Source of the DNA: Ochromonas danica
Taxonomy: Eukaryota; Sar; Chrysophyceae; Chromulinales; Chromulinaceae
Length of the DNA stretch: 64,000 nucleotides
Assembly (NCBI GenBank): GCA_015146655.1
Contig: VKHL01000013.1
Location: 192,879 to 256,878, forward strand
Direction of reading: 5' to 3'
Positions 42,084-53,704 of the stretch are shown piece after piece (positions within the stretch are counted from its first letter, which is position 1; the number at the start of each line of letters is the position of its first letter). The notes below the pieces were generated by a model. That model did not search any database. It had not been told where the DNA came from and was given only the letters and a program-made list of their open reading frames with translations. The translations under genes were made by a program, and so were the position numbers.

Positions 42084-43129
42084 ATGGAGAGTTTGCTTGA
42101 CGATAGTCGTCGTGGGAATTGGGATGATGAGCTTGATAAAAGTCATAGTGAGCACAACTGTCGTGAGCTGCTCTTGGACGATCTGATAGGTTGGGTTATT
42201 GTATTTTCTTTGAATCTACACTCAACCCTGCGACACCACTGATCTGCCTTTGTTATATAGATGATGAATGGCCATTAGGAATCGCCTTTAATGAGGAAGA
42301 TACGTGCTTTGCGTCATCCTCCACCACTACAACCTCAACCCCAATCATCCACGCGGTGAAGATCGACACCAGCATTAATCATAAATCACTGCCAGTTTCT
42401 TCTGTTTCTCTTTCTTCTCCTTATCCAACCTTTTGCTCTAACTTCTCAGAAGAACCTCTTGGTGATGATGTCAATCTTCGACCTATTAAAAAGCGAAAGA
42501 GAGAACGTCCACGAGTACATCTTTTACCACACATTGTCAAACATGACATACGACGTTTACTTCCTCAGATGTATATCAATACTATTAACTCTGGGGATAC
42601 GACCTTATATCAGCGATTCCTATCAAAGTTTTGTGTTGGTAGTTGTTGTATGATAGATAATATGGATGATAGCTCCATTTGTCAGGCATTGAAAGAGATG
42701 AAACCATTGACTGTTCGAGGTCTTGACAATGTTAAAACTATTATGACCAAACGCCTCTTTTCTTGTTCGGATACTGTAACTCGTGTAGAGCAGTCATGGA
42801 TAAGACATCAACTAGACACCCCTGGGAGTACTGTCATTGCTAAAGTCGAGTTGCGAGCTACTTTTCCTACAGAGCATTTAGTGGAGGTGCCACTGATACC
42901 CTTTCGATTGCCGCACTTTATGGTGGATACGTTGAGATTGACTGGACAGTTGCCAATGTTTATTAAAAGGTTGGATGGTGCGACTGATGGGCAAAACAAA
43001 CAAGATGTCAATGCACCATTCTATGATGTCTTCATGAAGTCGCATTTCGTGTTTCATGTTGATAATGACAATCGTATCTATCGTTTGGAGTGTCATGGTC
43101 GACTCCAAGTTCATCCAACTTCAATATGA
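42084..43129 (+). CDS. Paralogue family protein P4 (possible NTF2-like fold)
   Basis: Exons 42084-42189 and 42261-43129 give 324 residues. Exon 1 encodes MESLLDDSRRGNWDDELDKS and ends LLLDDLI, without the FLPS end seen in the other three, and its donor is GTTGGG rather than GTAGTGA. Exon 2 starts DDEWPLGIAFNEEDTCF. Core motifs match P2 closely: RRLLPQMYINTINSGDTTLY, FCVGSCCMIDNMDD, KPLTVRGLDN, QSWIRHQLDTPGSTVIAKV and FHVDNDNRIYRLECHGRLQV. Only 234 bp separate its start from that of P3. Function unknown. Confidence 0.82.
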
Positions 43130-43703
43130 GATGATGGAATTTGCGATTCAAAGTAGATGACCTGCTACTGTATTTCTTTGTGCTAACTCTTCTTGTTGTG
43201 AATGGTGGTGATTGCAAAAATAACAAATGGTACTTGTGATTGAACAATTGTCGCTAACTTCCATTGTATCCAATAGAGTTTAAAGTTTTTCTGTGTACCA
43301 TCGTACCACAATATTAAACAGATAATGATCTATTCAAGGGAAAGTATGATCTGATTTGACAAGGAGGTGAGAAAGGAGTGTTGCATCTTGTAGTACTGTA
43401 AGATCAGTAATGACAATTCTCGCCAGTCAATCCTTAAGGGTTAGGGTTAGTCCCCCTTCTTGGTTTCCGTTTTCTTTCTGGTTAACGCATCCACCCGAGA
43501 ATTGAGGCCTGTAGCAAGCACTGACCCTCACTCTCTATCCTTGTGTTATTTTGGCACATCTACAATATCTCCTCATTTAAATAGTGTCTCTAGCTACAAA
43601 GAATGGCTCTCATTGATAGACCTCTTCATTCTATAAACAAAGTTGTTATCTTTATTTGGACACTTCCATCAAGCATATACTCATTTAATAGGTCTTATCC
43701 TAC
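43130..43703. other. Convergent spacer, P4 / glycosyltransferase-like gene
   Basis: 574 bp with no supported gene. Two adjacent GGGTTAG units occur at 43438-43451. A 70-codon plus frame at 43603-43815 runs antisense through the 3' end of the next gene and is not called. Confidence 0.45.
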
Positions 43704-45682
43704 TTATTGTATTTTCCAGCCAGAGATTGCAGAAGTCATCTTCATCCCACCTCTTGTATTGTGTACTGCACAAGTCTTCAAGAAGCATGTGCCAGCCAAG
43801 AAGGTGAAGGATTGACAACCAGGATTGCCATTACAGATCTTACAACAAGAAGCCGCACTGGTTGCACCTCCTCGCCCAGTTAGATCACATTTACCCTTGA
43901 ATAGATCAAAATCTGCTTTATATTGATATGATGCACAAGCAGGTTCAGCACTCCATTCTGCACTAAAGTCATCTGTATTTACCCAATCAACATACTGTCA
44001 CCCATGTATCACAACAACACATCACAAATACATTATTAGTGCCTACGCGTCAAAAGTACGAAGAGTCTGAGTTGGATACTAACCTTGCGAAAGAGAAAAC
44101 GTTGAAGATCAGGAAAGCGATCATATTGATGAACAACAGCATACTTCTCTCCTTTACTATTGACGACTTCATGATCAGCATTGACACGAGCTACTTTAGC
44201 TTGCATATTAGCAACAGGACCGCTGCGTTGATCCCATTTCTGCATATGACCAATTCGTTTAGTATGAACTAATACATTATGCACACCTTGATCAACTCCA
44301 TTTCGTTCACAACGTGGGAACTGATGAGGTACATCGCTTTGCTCTCCTTTAACAATCGTCGCCATCTTCTTGGTGTAACTCAACGCTTCCCGGGTAGTCC
44401 CCACGGATACCCCCGAGCAGATAATGGGATTATCCCCCACAGTGTTGACCATAGACTGAGAGAAACAATCTTTAATCCATCCAGAATTCCAACCACATTC
44501 TCGTATAGGAAATGATTCTACTCCTTGGAAGACATGAAAGGAAGGTTGATTTGGGTTGACAAAGAGAAAAGGATCAGATTGGAAGTAAGTGTCCCGCACA
44601 TCCACAAACCACAGACGATTGTACAACATGAGGATCTTTTCATTGCTCTATATAGCGCAAACATTGGACATCAAATGAGAGTGAACCATTGCATAGATTG
44701 TCTATATTATTATTGTCGTGGTTGTCATTCAGTACCTCGAAATAGTTTTGAAAGAGAATCCAACGCAGTGTGGATGGATGATAAGTCTGCATGGATGCAG
44801 GCAAGTCTTCCACTGAGAACTTCATCACTTTATTAAACACCAACAGAACACACCATGTCAGTTATATCGGTAGGTGGGGGCAAAGGTAGGTAGAACAGAC
44901 AGAATGCGATTCACATTATGGAATGTATACCTTTCACATTGTGTGCGAGCATAATTTCGAGTGACTTAGCAGGCACGGGGTTATTGACAAAAATGATAAT
45001 AGCACAAGTTGATACCCTAATCCATCAACATCATCATCATCGTATCACTTAGTACAGAGTCACTACAATGTGTTGTATAGTGTAACTTACGCTCTCAGCG
45101 ACTTGATGAAGACAGCCTAGACAGAACCACCCATCCAGTAGGGTCAGCAAGAGAGTCTTGAGACAGAGAGGAGACAAGAGGGGAGGAGAGGGGTATTACC
45201 AGATTCTTAGGGTCGATATCGTAGGCCATGCCCAGGACCGCGTCTCGTGCTGTGCTCTGCATGGGATAGGTCTGCACCACATGCTGCTGGTCGTCTTCTT
45301 CATGCTCCTCTTCACCTGCTACTTGATGACTATCACTACTTCCCTGCTGGTGAGGTGGTGGTGGTGGTGGTGGTGGTGGTGGAAGGTCTGGTAACTCGAA
45401 GGAGGCAAGGTGTGCTGGTAAAGTAGTATTGCCTCCTCGTAATGCTTGATACTTCCTCAAGAGACGATGTGCTCGCTTCACTAGATGATGATATTCTTCA
45501 TTTGATGCTATCGTATGACTCATGCCAGTGTCACCAGAGGTAGTTTTCGAGGTAGTGGTAGTAGCTCGGTAGTAGAATGCCAAGGCAGAGAAAAGGCAAA
45601 GGCCTGCCACTACGAGAATCATAGTGATCAGATTGACACGTGGATAACTACCATCTACTTGTAATCTCTTCCTTGATTTCAT
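43704..45682 (-). CDS. Type II membrane glycosyltransferase-like protein with PAN/Apple domain
   Basis: Six exons (45682-45200, 45116-45091, 45016-44931, 44827-44736, 44647-44084, 43994-43704) give 513 residues. A short basic N-terminus, then a membrane anchor near residues 18-40 (LITMILVVAGLCLFSALAFY), then a Pro/Gln/Glu-rich stem: Golgi type II topology. The catalytic-looking part starts AVFIKSLRAVSTCAIIIFVN, as in enzymes that bring a sugar nucleotide to the Golgi lumen. It continues NRLWFVDVRDTYFQSDPF, with a D-x-x-D like that of metal-binding transferases, then CGWNSGWIKDCF and PIICSGVSVGTT. After YVDWVN the C-terminus is Cys-rich (ACASYQYKADFDLFKGKC, SAASCCKICNGNPGCQSFTF, TCFLKTC), a PAN/Apple-type carbohydrate- or protein-binding module. 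Glycosyltransferase activity is inferred; donor and acceptor unknown. Confidence 0.8.
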
Positions 45683-46160
45683 ACTTGATGATTCGAGACC
45701 TTTTACTCTTGTTCAATCTTGTTTAATCTTGTTTAATATTGTTAGTCTATCTATTTTGATTGATTCTTCTCGCTTTCCGACTGTTTAATTTTCATTGTCA
45801 ACTATTATTACCATGCCTTGGATAAACAACAATGCCGTTTTTTTGGACTGCCTGCTGCTGCTAAACTGTTTTTATTGCGCGGTTATCGTAATAATCATTG
45901 GTTGGATGTCATTGTTTGAGACTTCGGACTTGTGTTTGACATCATCACATCTACTGTTACCACGTATTGTATCTCTTACAATAATCCAAGAACCTTGATC
46001 ATCCTATCCTATATCAAACCTATACTTCTTAAATAAAATCTCTCTCTCTCTGTCTCTCTCTCATTAAGTCAAATACCCTTCAATAACTCATCTTCCTAAG
46101 ACATCATCATCATCATCATCACTATCACTATCACTACTACAGTACCACATTACCATCATC
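45683..46160. promoter_or_regulatory. Divergent spacer, glycosyltransferase-like gene / 7TM kinase
   Basis: 478 bp between outward-facing starts. It contains a CT-rich tract (about 46036-46062) and an (ATC)n stretch close to the kinase start (about 46104-46137). No core element was identified with confidence. Confidence 0.45.
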
Positions 46161-48143
46161 ATGGCTCCTAATAGTGATATTTGTGATGAATGGTTATCAG
46201 CATATCCTTTATCTGATTTCCTACCTCATATTAATCATGGGATTGGTATAGGTGGATTAATTCTTGGTATTTTCTATTTTTTCTCTGCTTCTATTACAAT
46301 CTTTTGGATTCATCAACAATCCAAAAATGCACAAGCTGGAATACAAGGTGCAGCTTATCATGTTGTCTTACCCTTTTATATACCTTTCTTATATTTTTCA
46401 GCAATTTCTGATTTATTTGTTGGATTTTGTACGGTTTTTATTAATACCAAACATAATGAAGAAGAAAATGAAAATAATGAAACAGTTTGGTTAAAAGCTT
46501 CTATTTTAGCTTTAGCTTTTGCATGTCAACATCTTGTTATTGAAAGTGTAGCATTTATTCTAATGCAATATGGATGTGGATATCAAGCTATGATGAATAC
46601 GACCTTATGGGGTATATTATGGGGTATTGCAACTTTCTTTGTCTATCTAACATTATATAAAGATGGAAATCAAACTTCTTATATTGCTGAAACATGTTGG
46701 TCAGGATTATTATTATTATTTTATTTTGCTTTATGGTTATTACCAGAGACAACCTTATTTCGACGTTCTGCGGTTATTTATTATGCCAGATTTTGGTCCA
46801 TTTTACGGGTAGGTATCTTATTATCTACAGCATCTGTACGATTTGGACCAAGTGGAATGATATTAATGGGAGATTGTCTATATGACCTATTCGTCTTACC
46901 AGCTATTCTTCTTCTTAAACCTTATGTCTTATATCGATCATTATTGATTGACTCTCAATGGTGGCAAGGATTAGAAGGAATTGGTACTACAGCTACGACT
47001 ATTATCTCTAGTAGAAGTCAATCAAGAAGACAGTCCACTAACAACAATAACAATCATCGTCATCGCTATGATAGTGGATTGAATCAAACATCATTTAGTG
47101 GATCCTCTATGCTCTCTTCTCTGTTAGCTTATCTCTTCACTGGATGGAATCTACTAGGAGAGGATGGTGGTGACAGTGGAGGAGGAGGTGGTGGGAATGG
47201 TAGTAATAGTAGTAGTCGTAATGGTCGCAATGGAGCAGGTGGGGGTAGACAAGATGGATATCAAGCTATTCGTGGTCCTCTGTTGGGGGTAGAAGTGGGA
47301 TATTCTGAAGCACAAGGTTTAGCACGTGAAATTGATAGTTTACATCAACAAGGCACAGTAAAACTATTAAATTTTGCTTATTTAAAAGTTGATCAACGTG
47401 CTAAACTTGGTGCTGGTTCATTTTCTACTGTCTATATGGGATTATATAAACAAACACCTGTAGCTATTAAGATGTTAGTAACATTAGATTTAAATCCTGA
47501 TGTTATTCGAAGATGTAATACAGAAGCAAGAATCTTAACAGAAGTTGCACCACATCCTAATGTAGTAACTATCTATGGTCTAGCTGTCTTACCTCCTAGT
47601 GTCTGTCTTGTTTTAGAGATTTGTGAGTTTGGTTCTTTATCTGATATATTAAGAGGATGTCAACTATCAGGAGGAGGAGGAGGAGCAGGAGGTAGTGGTC
47701 GACGTGCATTACCATTAACCTTATCTGATCGAATGTTCTTAGCAATGGGATGTGCTCGTGGATTACAAGCTTTACATAGTTATTCCCCATCACTTTGTCA
47801 TCGAGACATTAAGTCCTTTAACTTCTTGAGTAAGTTCTACTTCTATCCATTCATTCTCTTCTCATTATTCCAGTGTGTCTGATAACCAAACCCTGCCATT
47901 GGGTTAGTGGTAGTGGTAGAGGTAGAGGTAGAGGTAGAGGTAGTGGGGTTTGACTTGAAAATAATCAGTTTTTGGAAAACTATGGTTGGTTTTCTAAAAC
48001 TAATGTCTACCCTATTGTTTTCAACTCTACAGCAGTAGTCTGTCTTGTTTATCAGATACACTGCTGGTAGTATTGTATTATAGTATTGTATTGTATAGTA
48101 TAGCTACTTCATGTTCATTCATTTATTCATTTGATTGATTAAC

Positions 48144-48219
<76 letters not shown>

Positions 48220-48221
48220 GC

Positions 48222-48297
<76 letters not shown>

Positions 48298-48871
48298 GCT
48301 GTTGTTGTTGCTGTTGTTGTTGCTGTTGCTGTTGTTGTTGTTGCTGTTGTTGTTGCTGTTGTTGCTGTTGTTGTTGTTGTTGTTGTTGCTGTTGTTGTTG
48401 TTGTTGTTGTTGTTGTTATAGTTGACTCTCAACTTAATGCCAAGATTGCTGACTTAGATCTTGGAGATGATGAAGTAAGAGAAGAAGGTAAAAATGATGG
48501 TAATGATGAAGAAGAAGGAGGTGGTAGTGGTGGTGGAGGAGGAGGAAATGGCAATTCTCCTACTAACACTTCTTTACCATCAATCTTTCTTGCACATAAT
48601 GCTATTGGATCAAGTTATAGTAATCGTAAGAAAAGTCGAGGTGGTGTATATGAACGAGTGGATAGTTCTCAAAGTCTAGTAGAAGGAATGCGTCGTATGC
48701 CTAATTATACAGGAACGAATATGACATGGCAGGCACCTGAAATACTATTAGGTATGCCTTATACACAGAAGGCTGATATCTATTCACTTGGTTTAGTCTT
48801 TTGGTAAGTAGGTTTTGTCTGTTGTTGTCGCTGTCACCGTGTTGTTCTTTACTTACACTGTGTGTGTGTGT

Positions 48872-48954
<83 letters not shown>

Positions 48955-49178
48955 TGTGTCTGTGTCTGTCTCTGTGTGTCTGTGTCTAATGTCTAACAGG
49001 GAGATAATCGCTGCTGGTCGTGTGAAGAAGAAGTTTACAAACATTAACGGTGAAATGACAACTATAACAGAACCTTTTGATTCTGTACCATTCTCAGAAT
49101 GCAAGAATCAACAAGAAATACGTGAGAAGATTGTTCTTGGAGGTAGACCTTCCTTACAAGGATATACCCTTCACTCCT

Positions 49179-49230
<52 letters not shown>

Positions 49231-50620
49231 CACTCCTGGTAACAGTGGTAGTGGTAACAGTAGTGGTAGCACACGAAGTAACAAATCTCTCATCACTAAT
49301 CCTTATAGTACACAAGGTACAATAGAAAGTCATTATGTTGATATCATACGTCGTTGTTGGTCAGCTGAACCACAACAACGTCCATCATTACAAGAAATCT
49401 TACAGATTTTATCATATTGTTATAGTCATTGTCTTCATCGTTATATCATCGAGACATCTTATCTTGTTGATTGTGATGTTGTTCATGCTGAACATCTACG
49501 ATTATCTTTCTTATCTAGTCATCATCATCATCATCCTCCTCCTGCTGCTACCACCACTACTACTACCACTACCTCGAACACTACCTCTACCTCTACTCTC
49601 TCCCCTTTCTACTACCCTTCCCCTCAAGTAGGTGGTCGACCTCTACCTCATCCATTAAGTGCAGAATTTGCTCGTCATTTAACAATCTTACAGAAGGAAG
49701 CTGCCTGGTCATTGTTAGATCAGAATAGCTACGTGTGCTACTTCATCCTTACACCTCGTGCACCTTACTACCTCCTCTTTGCTAACAAGAAGGCCTTACA
49801 GACATTTGGATACATGCTATTAGATCTATTAGCTAGAGAGTTTGATAGTCTCTTAGGATATAATCCTGCTAATAATCTACCATTAGCTACCTCTGTAGTA
49901 GTAGTAGGAGGAGGAGGGGGTGGTGGAGGAGGAGGAGGAGTGGGTAGTAGTTCAGAGTATTATAATATTGATCCTCAAGGTAATGAAATGCATGATCGTC
50001 TACGTGAGACATTACGTCTAGTCAGTCAGTTTGGTCTACCGCAGCACTTCCTCGCTCAACTGCAGCGACGCGATGGTAGACAGTTGCTGTGCTCACTACA
50101 TGCACACCCGGTATACAAGGCAGAGGAAGACTTGCACTCTTACTATCAGGCAGCCCCCACTGCTGCACCACCACGTACACCTACTTCTCCAGAGGAGGAG
50201 AGGAAGGTAGACTACAGGGAGGAGCAGGAGGAGGAGGAGGAGGAGGGGGAGGTAGTAGAGCAGGAGGATAGTCTTGCTTTTCGTCGTTATACAGGGAGTA
50301 GTAGTGGACGATGTGATAGTGAGAGTGCTAGTGAGGGGGCGATGCTGCTACCACATGAGCAGCAGGAGGAGGAGGAGGTGGAGGAGACTGTGCACTCCGC
50401 ACTACACGATGAGCGTGTTCGATCATCTGATAGCAGCCATTATAGACCAACAGATGCTTCCTGGGGTACAGTACAAACAAGTGGTGGAGGTAGGACTAAC
50501 TCGGTAGGAGGAGGAGGAGGAGGAGGAGGGGTAGCAGGGTTAGGAGGGTTGGGTAGTATGAATCTCAAGAAAAGACAAGTCGCCTACATTGTAGTCGAGT
50601 GCAGTATTCTGCGTGGATGA
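46161..50620 (+). CDS. Receptor-like 7TM protein with TKL kinase and C-terminal PAS domain
   Basis: Exons 46161-47829, 48422-48803 and 49000-50620 give 1223 residues. Residues about 27-258 contain seven hydrophobic spans. After a Ser/Gly-rich linker the kinase starts near 415: LGAGSFSTVYMGLYKQTPVAIKM, with the ATP-binding Lys. The catalytic loop is CHRDIKSFNF, and NMTWQAPEI and KADIYSLGLVFWEII follow. The usual DFG is DLD (KIADLDLG), and the activation segment has a long Gly/Asn/Ser-rich insert. Exon 3 has a Thr run, completes the kinase lobe (SAEPQQRPSLQEIL), and then carries a PAS-like domain near 905-1030 (YYLLFANKKALQTFGYMLLD, then RRDGRQLLCSLHAHPVY). TKL kinases fused to 7TM regions are known from heterokonts. 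It probably senses a ligand at the membrane and signals by Ser/Thr phosphorylation, if DLD is tolerated. Confidence 0.85.
48143..48417. repeat. (TTG)n microsatellite in kinase-gene intron
   Basis: About 275 bp of TTG with scattered CTG units, ending directly before the acceptor TTATAG at 48421. The host intron is 47830-48421. It leaves open frames on both strands (poly-Leu, poly-Cys, poly-Asn) that are artefacts, because the flanking exons join across it in phase. Confidence 0.95.
48861..48985. repeat. (GT)n microsatellite in kinase-gene intron, UG in transcript
   Basis: GT repeat with TGTC steps at its 3' side inside intron 48804-48999; UG in the sense RNA. It ends a few bases before the TCTAACAG acceptor. 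Confidence 0.95.
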
Positions 50621-52955
50621 TGTTGAAGTTGTCATAGATTGTTATGACTACTTCTCTTAAAAGGGTAACAGACCGTTACAGTCCTTCCCCTTTGCCAACC
50701 ACGCAATACAATAATAATTATAGTAATAATAGTGGTAGTGGTAGTGGTAGACCTAGTAGTGTAACTTTAGCAGTAATACTAACACTAACTGTGTTAGTTC
50801 TGTGGTTGCCACTGTGTTGTGGTTTGAATTATAAAATAATGTACCACAAGAACAATATGAACCTCATCATCATTAGCCTAATCATACATCAGGTTCCTTC
50901 TTAAGTTCCTTCCATGGAATCCACGCGTAGAAAAACTCGTTTTTTCCAATAGAAGAAAAACACTTGAATATTCAAATGAAGTTAACTGGGGGAGATGATG
51001 AAGACAAAGAAGACCTTCTTGACACTGTTGCTCCACTGTCCTCAGTTAGACAACTCAAGACATATCAACAAGCTTCTTCTCTACCTTACACTGTGAGTCT
51101 ATCTTCTTCTTCCTCATCTACACAAAACTTCTTCTCTTAACCTTTCTACTGCATTGGGTTCTCTCTCTCTCTTTCTTATTAGATTGATTGACTACCAATG
51201 ATCGACTTTCTCTTATCTGGTTTGCTAGGATTCATGATCATTATCTTACATTGCTGCTATTCAGAAAGAAAGAGACACAGGCATTGAGAACTAACGGCTA
51301 ACCCCACTACTGACTTCTTCCTCCTGACCAGATCATCATCTCTTGTTGCAGTTTGTTATTATTGATTACAATGTCCATCAACTTTGATGCATCCATCTTT
51401 GTTTTCTCTCAGTTTTATGTTATTTAATTGCAAGCTTTGTTTTCCTTTTGTTTTCTATGACAAACCAACTAGTCTTTATTTCAATGTTAAGTAAATACTA
51501 CCAGCCGCTGTCTCAAGCAAGACAAGCATTGTTATGTTTGAAGGTGTCATTTCATTGTTACAGTAGTAGCCCATCTCTCGCTAAATCCATGAGTCTACAT
51601 CTCATGGTCAAAGTACACAATAAGAAAGGGGGGAGAGACGGGGGACAGGTCTGATAACTTCACTACAGCCGACAGTTAGTTTTGTTTAGTTTAGCAGCAG
51701 CAACAGCATGCAATTAGCACCACCACAAGAGAAAGATCACAGAAGAAGTGCTGCTTCGCCAATTACAATTGGTTCCTATTGGAGTAGGTGAAAGCAAAGG
51801 AATAAAACACATCAAGTCAAAGAATTGATTCCCTCCTCATCCTCATCACACTGGTATTGAGATAAAAGGGTATTGCTGAACTAAATGCCAGCAGCAAGTG
51901 GTAGTAGTTACAGGGACTATTATAGACAGTCTTATAGTATATGATGGCATGATGTCTGCTATTGACATACACGGATGGTCTCGATGCCATACCATACCAT
52001 GTGATATGAATTAGACCACACCTTTAGTTGTTTTCCGTGGTCTCTTTCTTTCCATCATACGATGTACAGTGACAACAATTAAACATAAGGCAACAGGTAC
52101 AACAATCTCTACTATCATTTCTCAGAAACAACAATTTAGAAGAAGGAGGATATTAAACAATAATACGGATAGCAAGGCAAGATTTGATTGTTATGATCAA
52201 ATATCAATGAATATGAATAGTCAATTAGGACAGAAGTGTGGTGATGATAATCCCTCAATCTATCTATCGATCTTATGACTCTTCAACGTCAAGTCAAATG
52301 GTTGGGATGTCTTGACTCATCCTGTCGCTGTTCGGTGTTGCTGTCAATGGGGCATCTGACACGATCATTCGATGACAATGCCAACCAAAAGAATGAAGGA
52401 ATCTTTGGTAGAGGGAAAAGATGAGTTATAACTTAGAAAAGAAAGGTTGGTGATGTGAAAACTAAGGGTTGAAGATTCAAGGCTGTGATTCTTCTGGTGG
52501 AAGAATCTAATTCCATGGAATCCATCCAATCAAATCGAAATATCAAAGCAAAAATAGCTATGATTACGATATTTGAACATTGAGAGAGTTTAATCAAGTT
52601 TACATTATTATTATTATTAAGTCCTAATACTTACTCCTCCTTATCATGCTCTCTCTCTCTCTAATATATACAGTCAGCTCTTACTATAACTGGGTGTGCA
52701 TAATGCTAATAGAAAGCAATGTTGTGTTAACGTGACGATACAACATGAATATGATAACATGAGTATAATAATAATGTCATATCACCCCGTTTTGAACATC
52801 TTAATACCCAACAAAATCAATACTCAAAGTCCATAGAATTGTCTCGTCATCATCATTCCTCTTCATTGATTTGTCTGAAGGGTATGCGATGTTAACAAAG
52901 ACATCGACATAAACAGAACAACAACTCTCCTTCTCCTTTCTTGTTCCTCTTCTTC
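50621..52955. other. Gene-poor stretch between the two 7TM receptor genes
   Basis: 2.3 kb between convergent genes without a supported coding region. A possible small exon begins at ATG 50977 (MKLTGGDDEDKEDLLDTVAP) and reaches a GTGAGT donor near 51094, but the only nearby acceptor gives an immediate stop. Another frame at 50644-50904 has a hydrophobic patch but no domain. CT-rich (51163-51178) and short AT-rich tracts are present. A small or non-coding transcript cannot be excluded. Confidence 0.45.
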
Positions 52956-53672
52956 TCATAGATTATCACCCAATCCTGGGATATCTAATATATTATTATT
53001 GCCACTACTGTTGTTATTATTATTGTTGCTACGACTGCTTGTGTTATTACTAATATTCTCTCTATTACTAGTGTTATTATTATTATTGTTATTATTATTA
53101 TTATTATTGCCATATATGGAGTTAAGATAGGAGGACATGAAAGAACCTCCCCCCACAGAAAGTGAGAAAGGTCCACCTGACTGACTTGACAGAGAATTAC
53201 TTTGTGAGTTAATCACACTTTCCAGTTCACTTTCTTCCAAATCATCAAAAGGACGACCAATGGGTACTAATCGAGGTGTTTGAGGAGTACCATACATCGA
53301 AGGTGTTCCAAAGAGAGAAGATTGAGCACCACTGATAAACGATGCATTACTCACCAGTGATGTTGGTCGAAATTGTGATGCAAATGAATTGGGACCAAAG
53401 GTTGGACGATCCATACCAGAGGTATCAACATCTCCTATCTCTCCATCTCTATTCAATGGATTATCCACTATGATGGGAACATCTTGTTTCTCAATGGAGA
53501 AGTCATTCTCTGGTGATTGCTTAGTATAGGAAGGACACCACCAGAAGAAAGACTTTAATGTCTCCCACGCCTTTGGCTGCATCATCTGATACCAACACAC
53601 ACACACACACAGACACAGACACAGACACAGACACAGACACAGACACACACAGACACACACAGACACACACAG

Positions 53673-53704
<32 letters not shown>

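Noticed and set aside
43433-43453. Telomere-like GGGTTAG units
   Set aside because: Only two units, in an ordinary intergenic stretch; too few for an interstitial telomere array.
48135-48432. Long poly-Cys, poly-Leu and poly-Asn open frames on both strands
   Set aside because: They come from the (TTG)n tract, which lies in an intron; flanking kinase exons join across it in phase.
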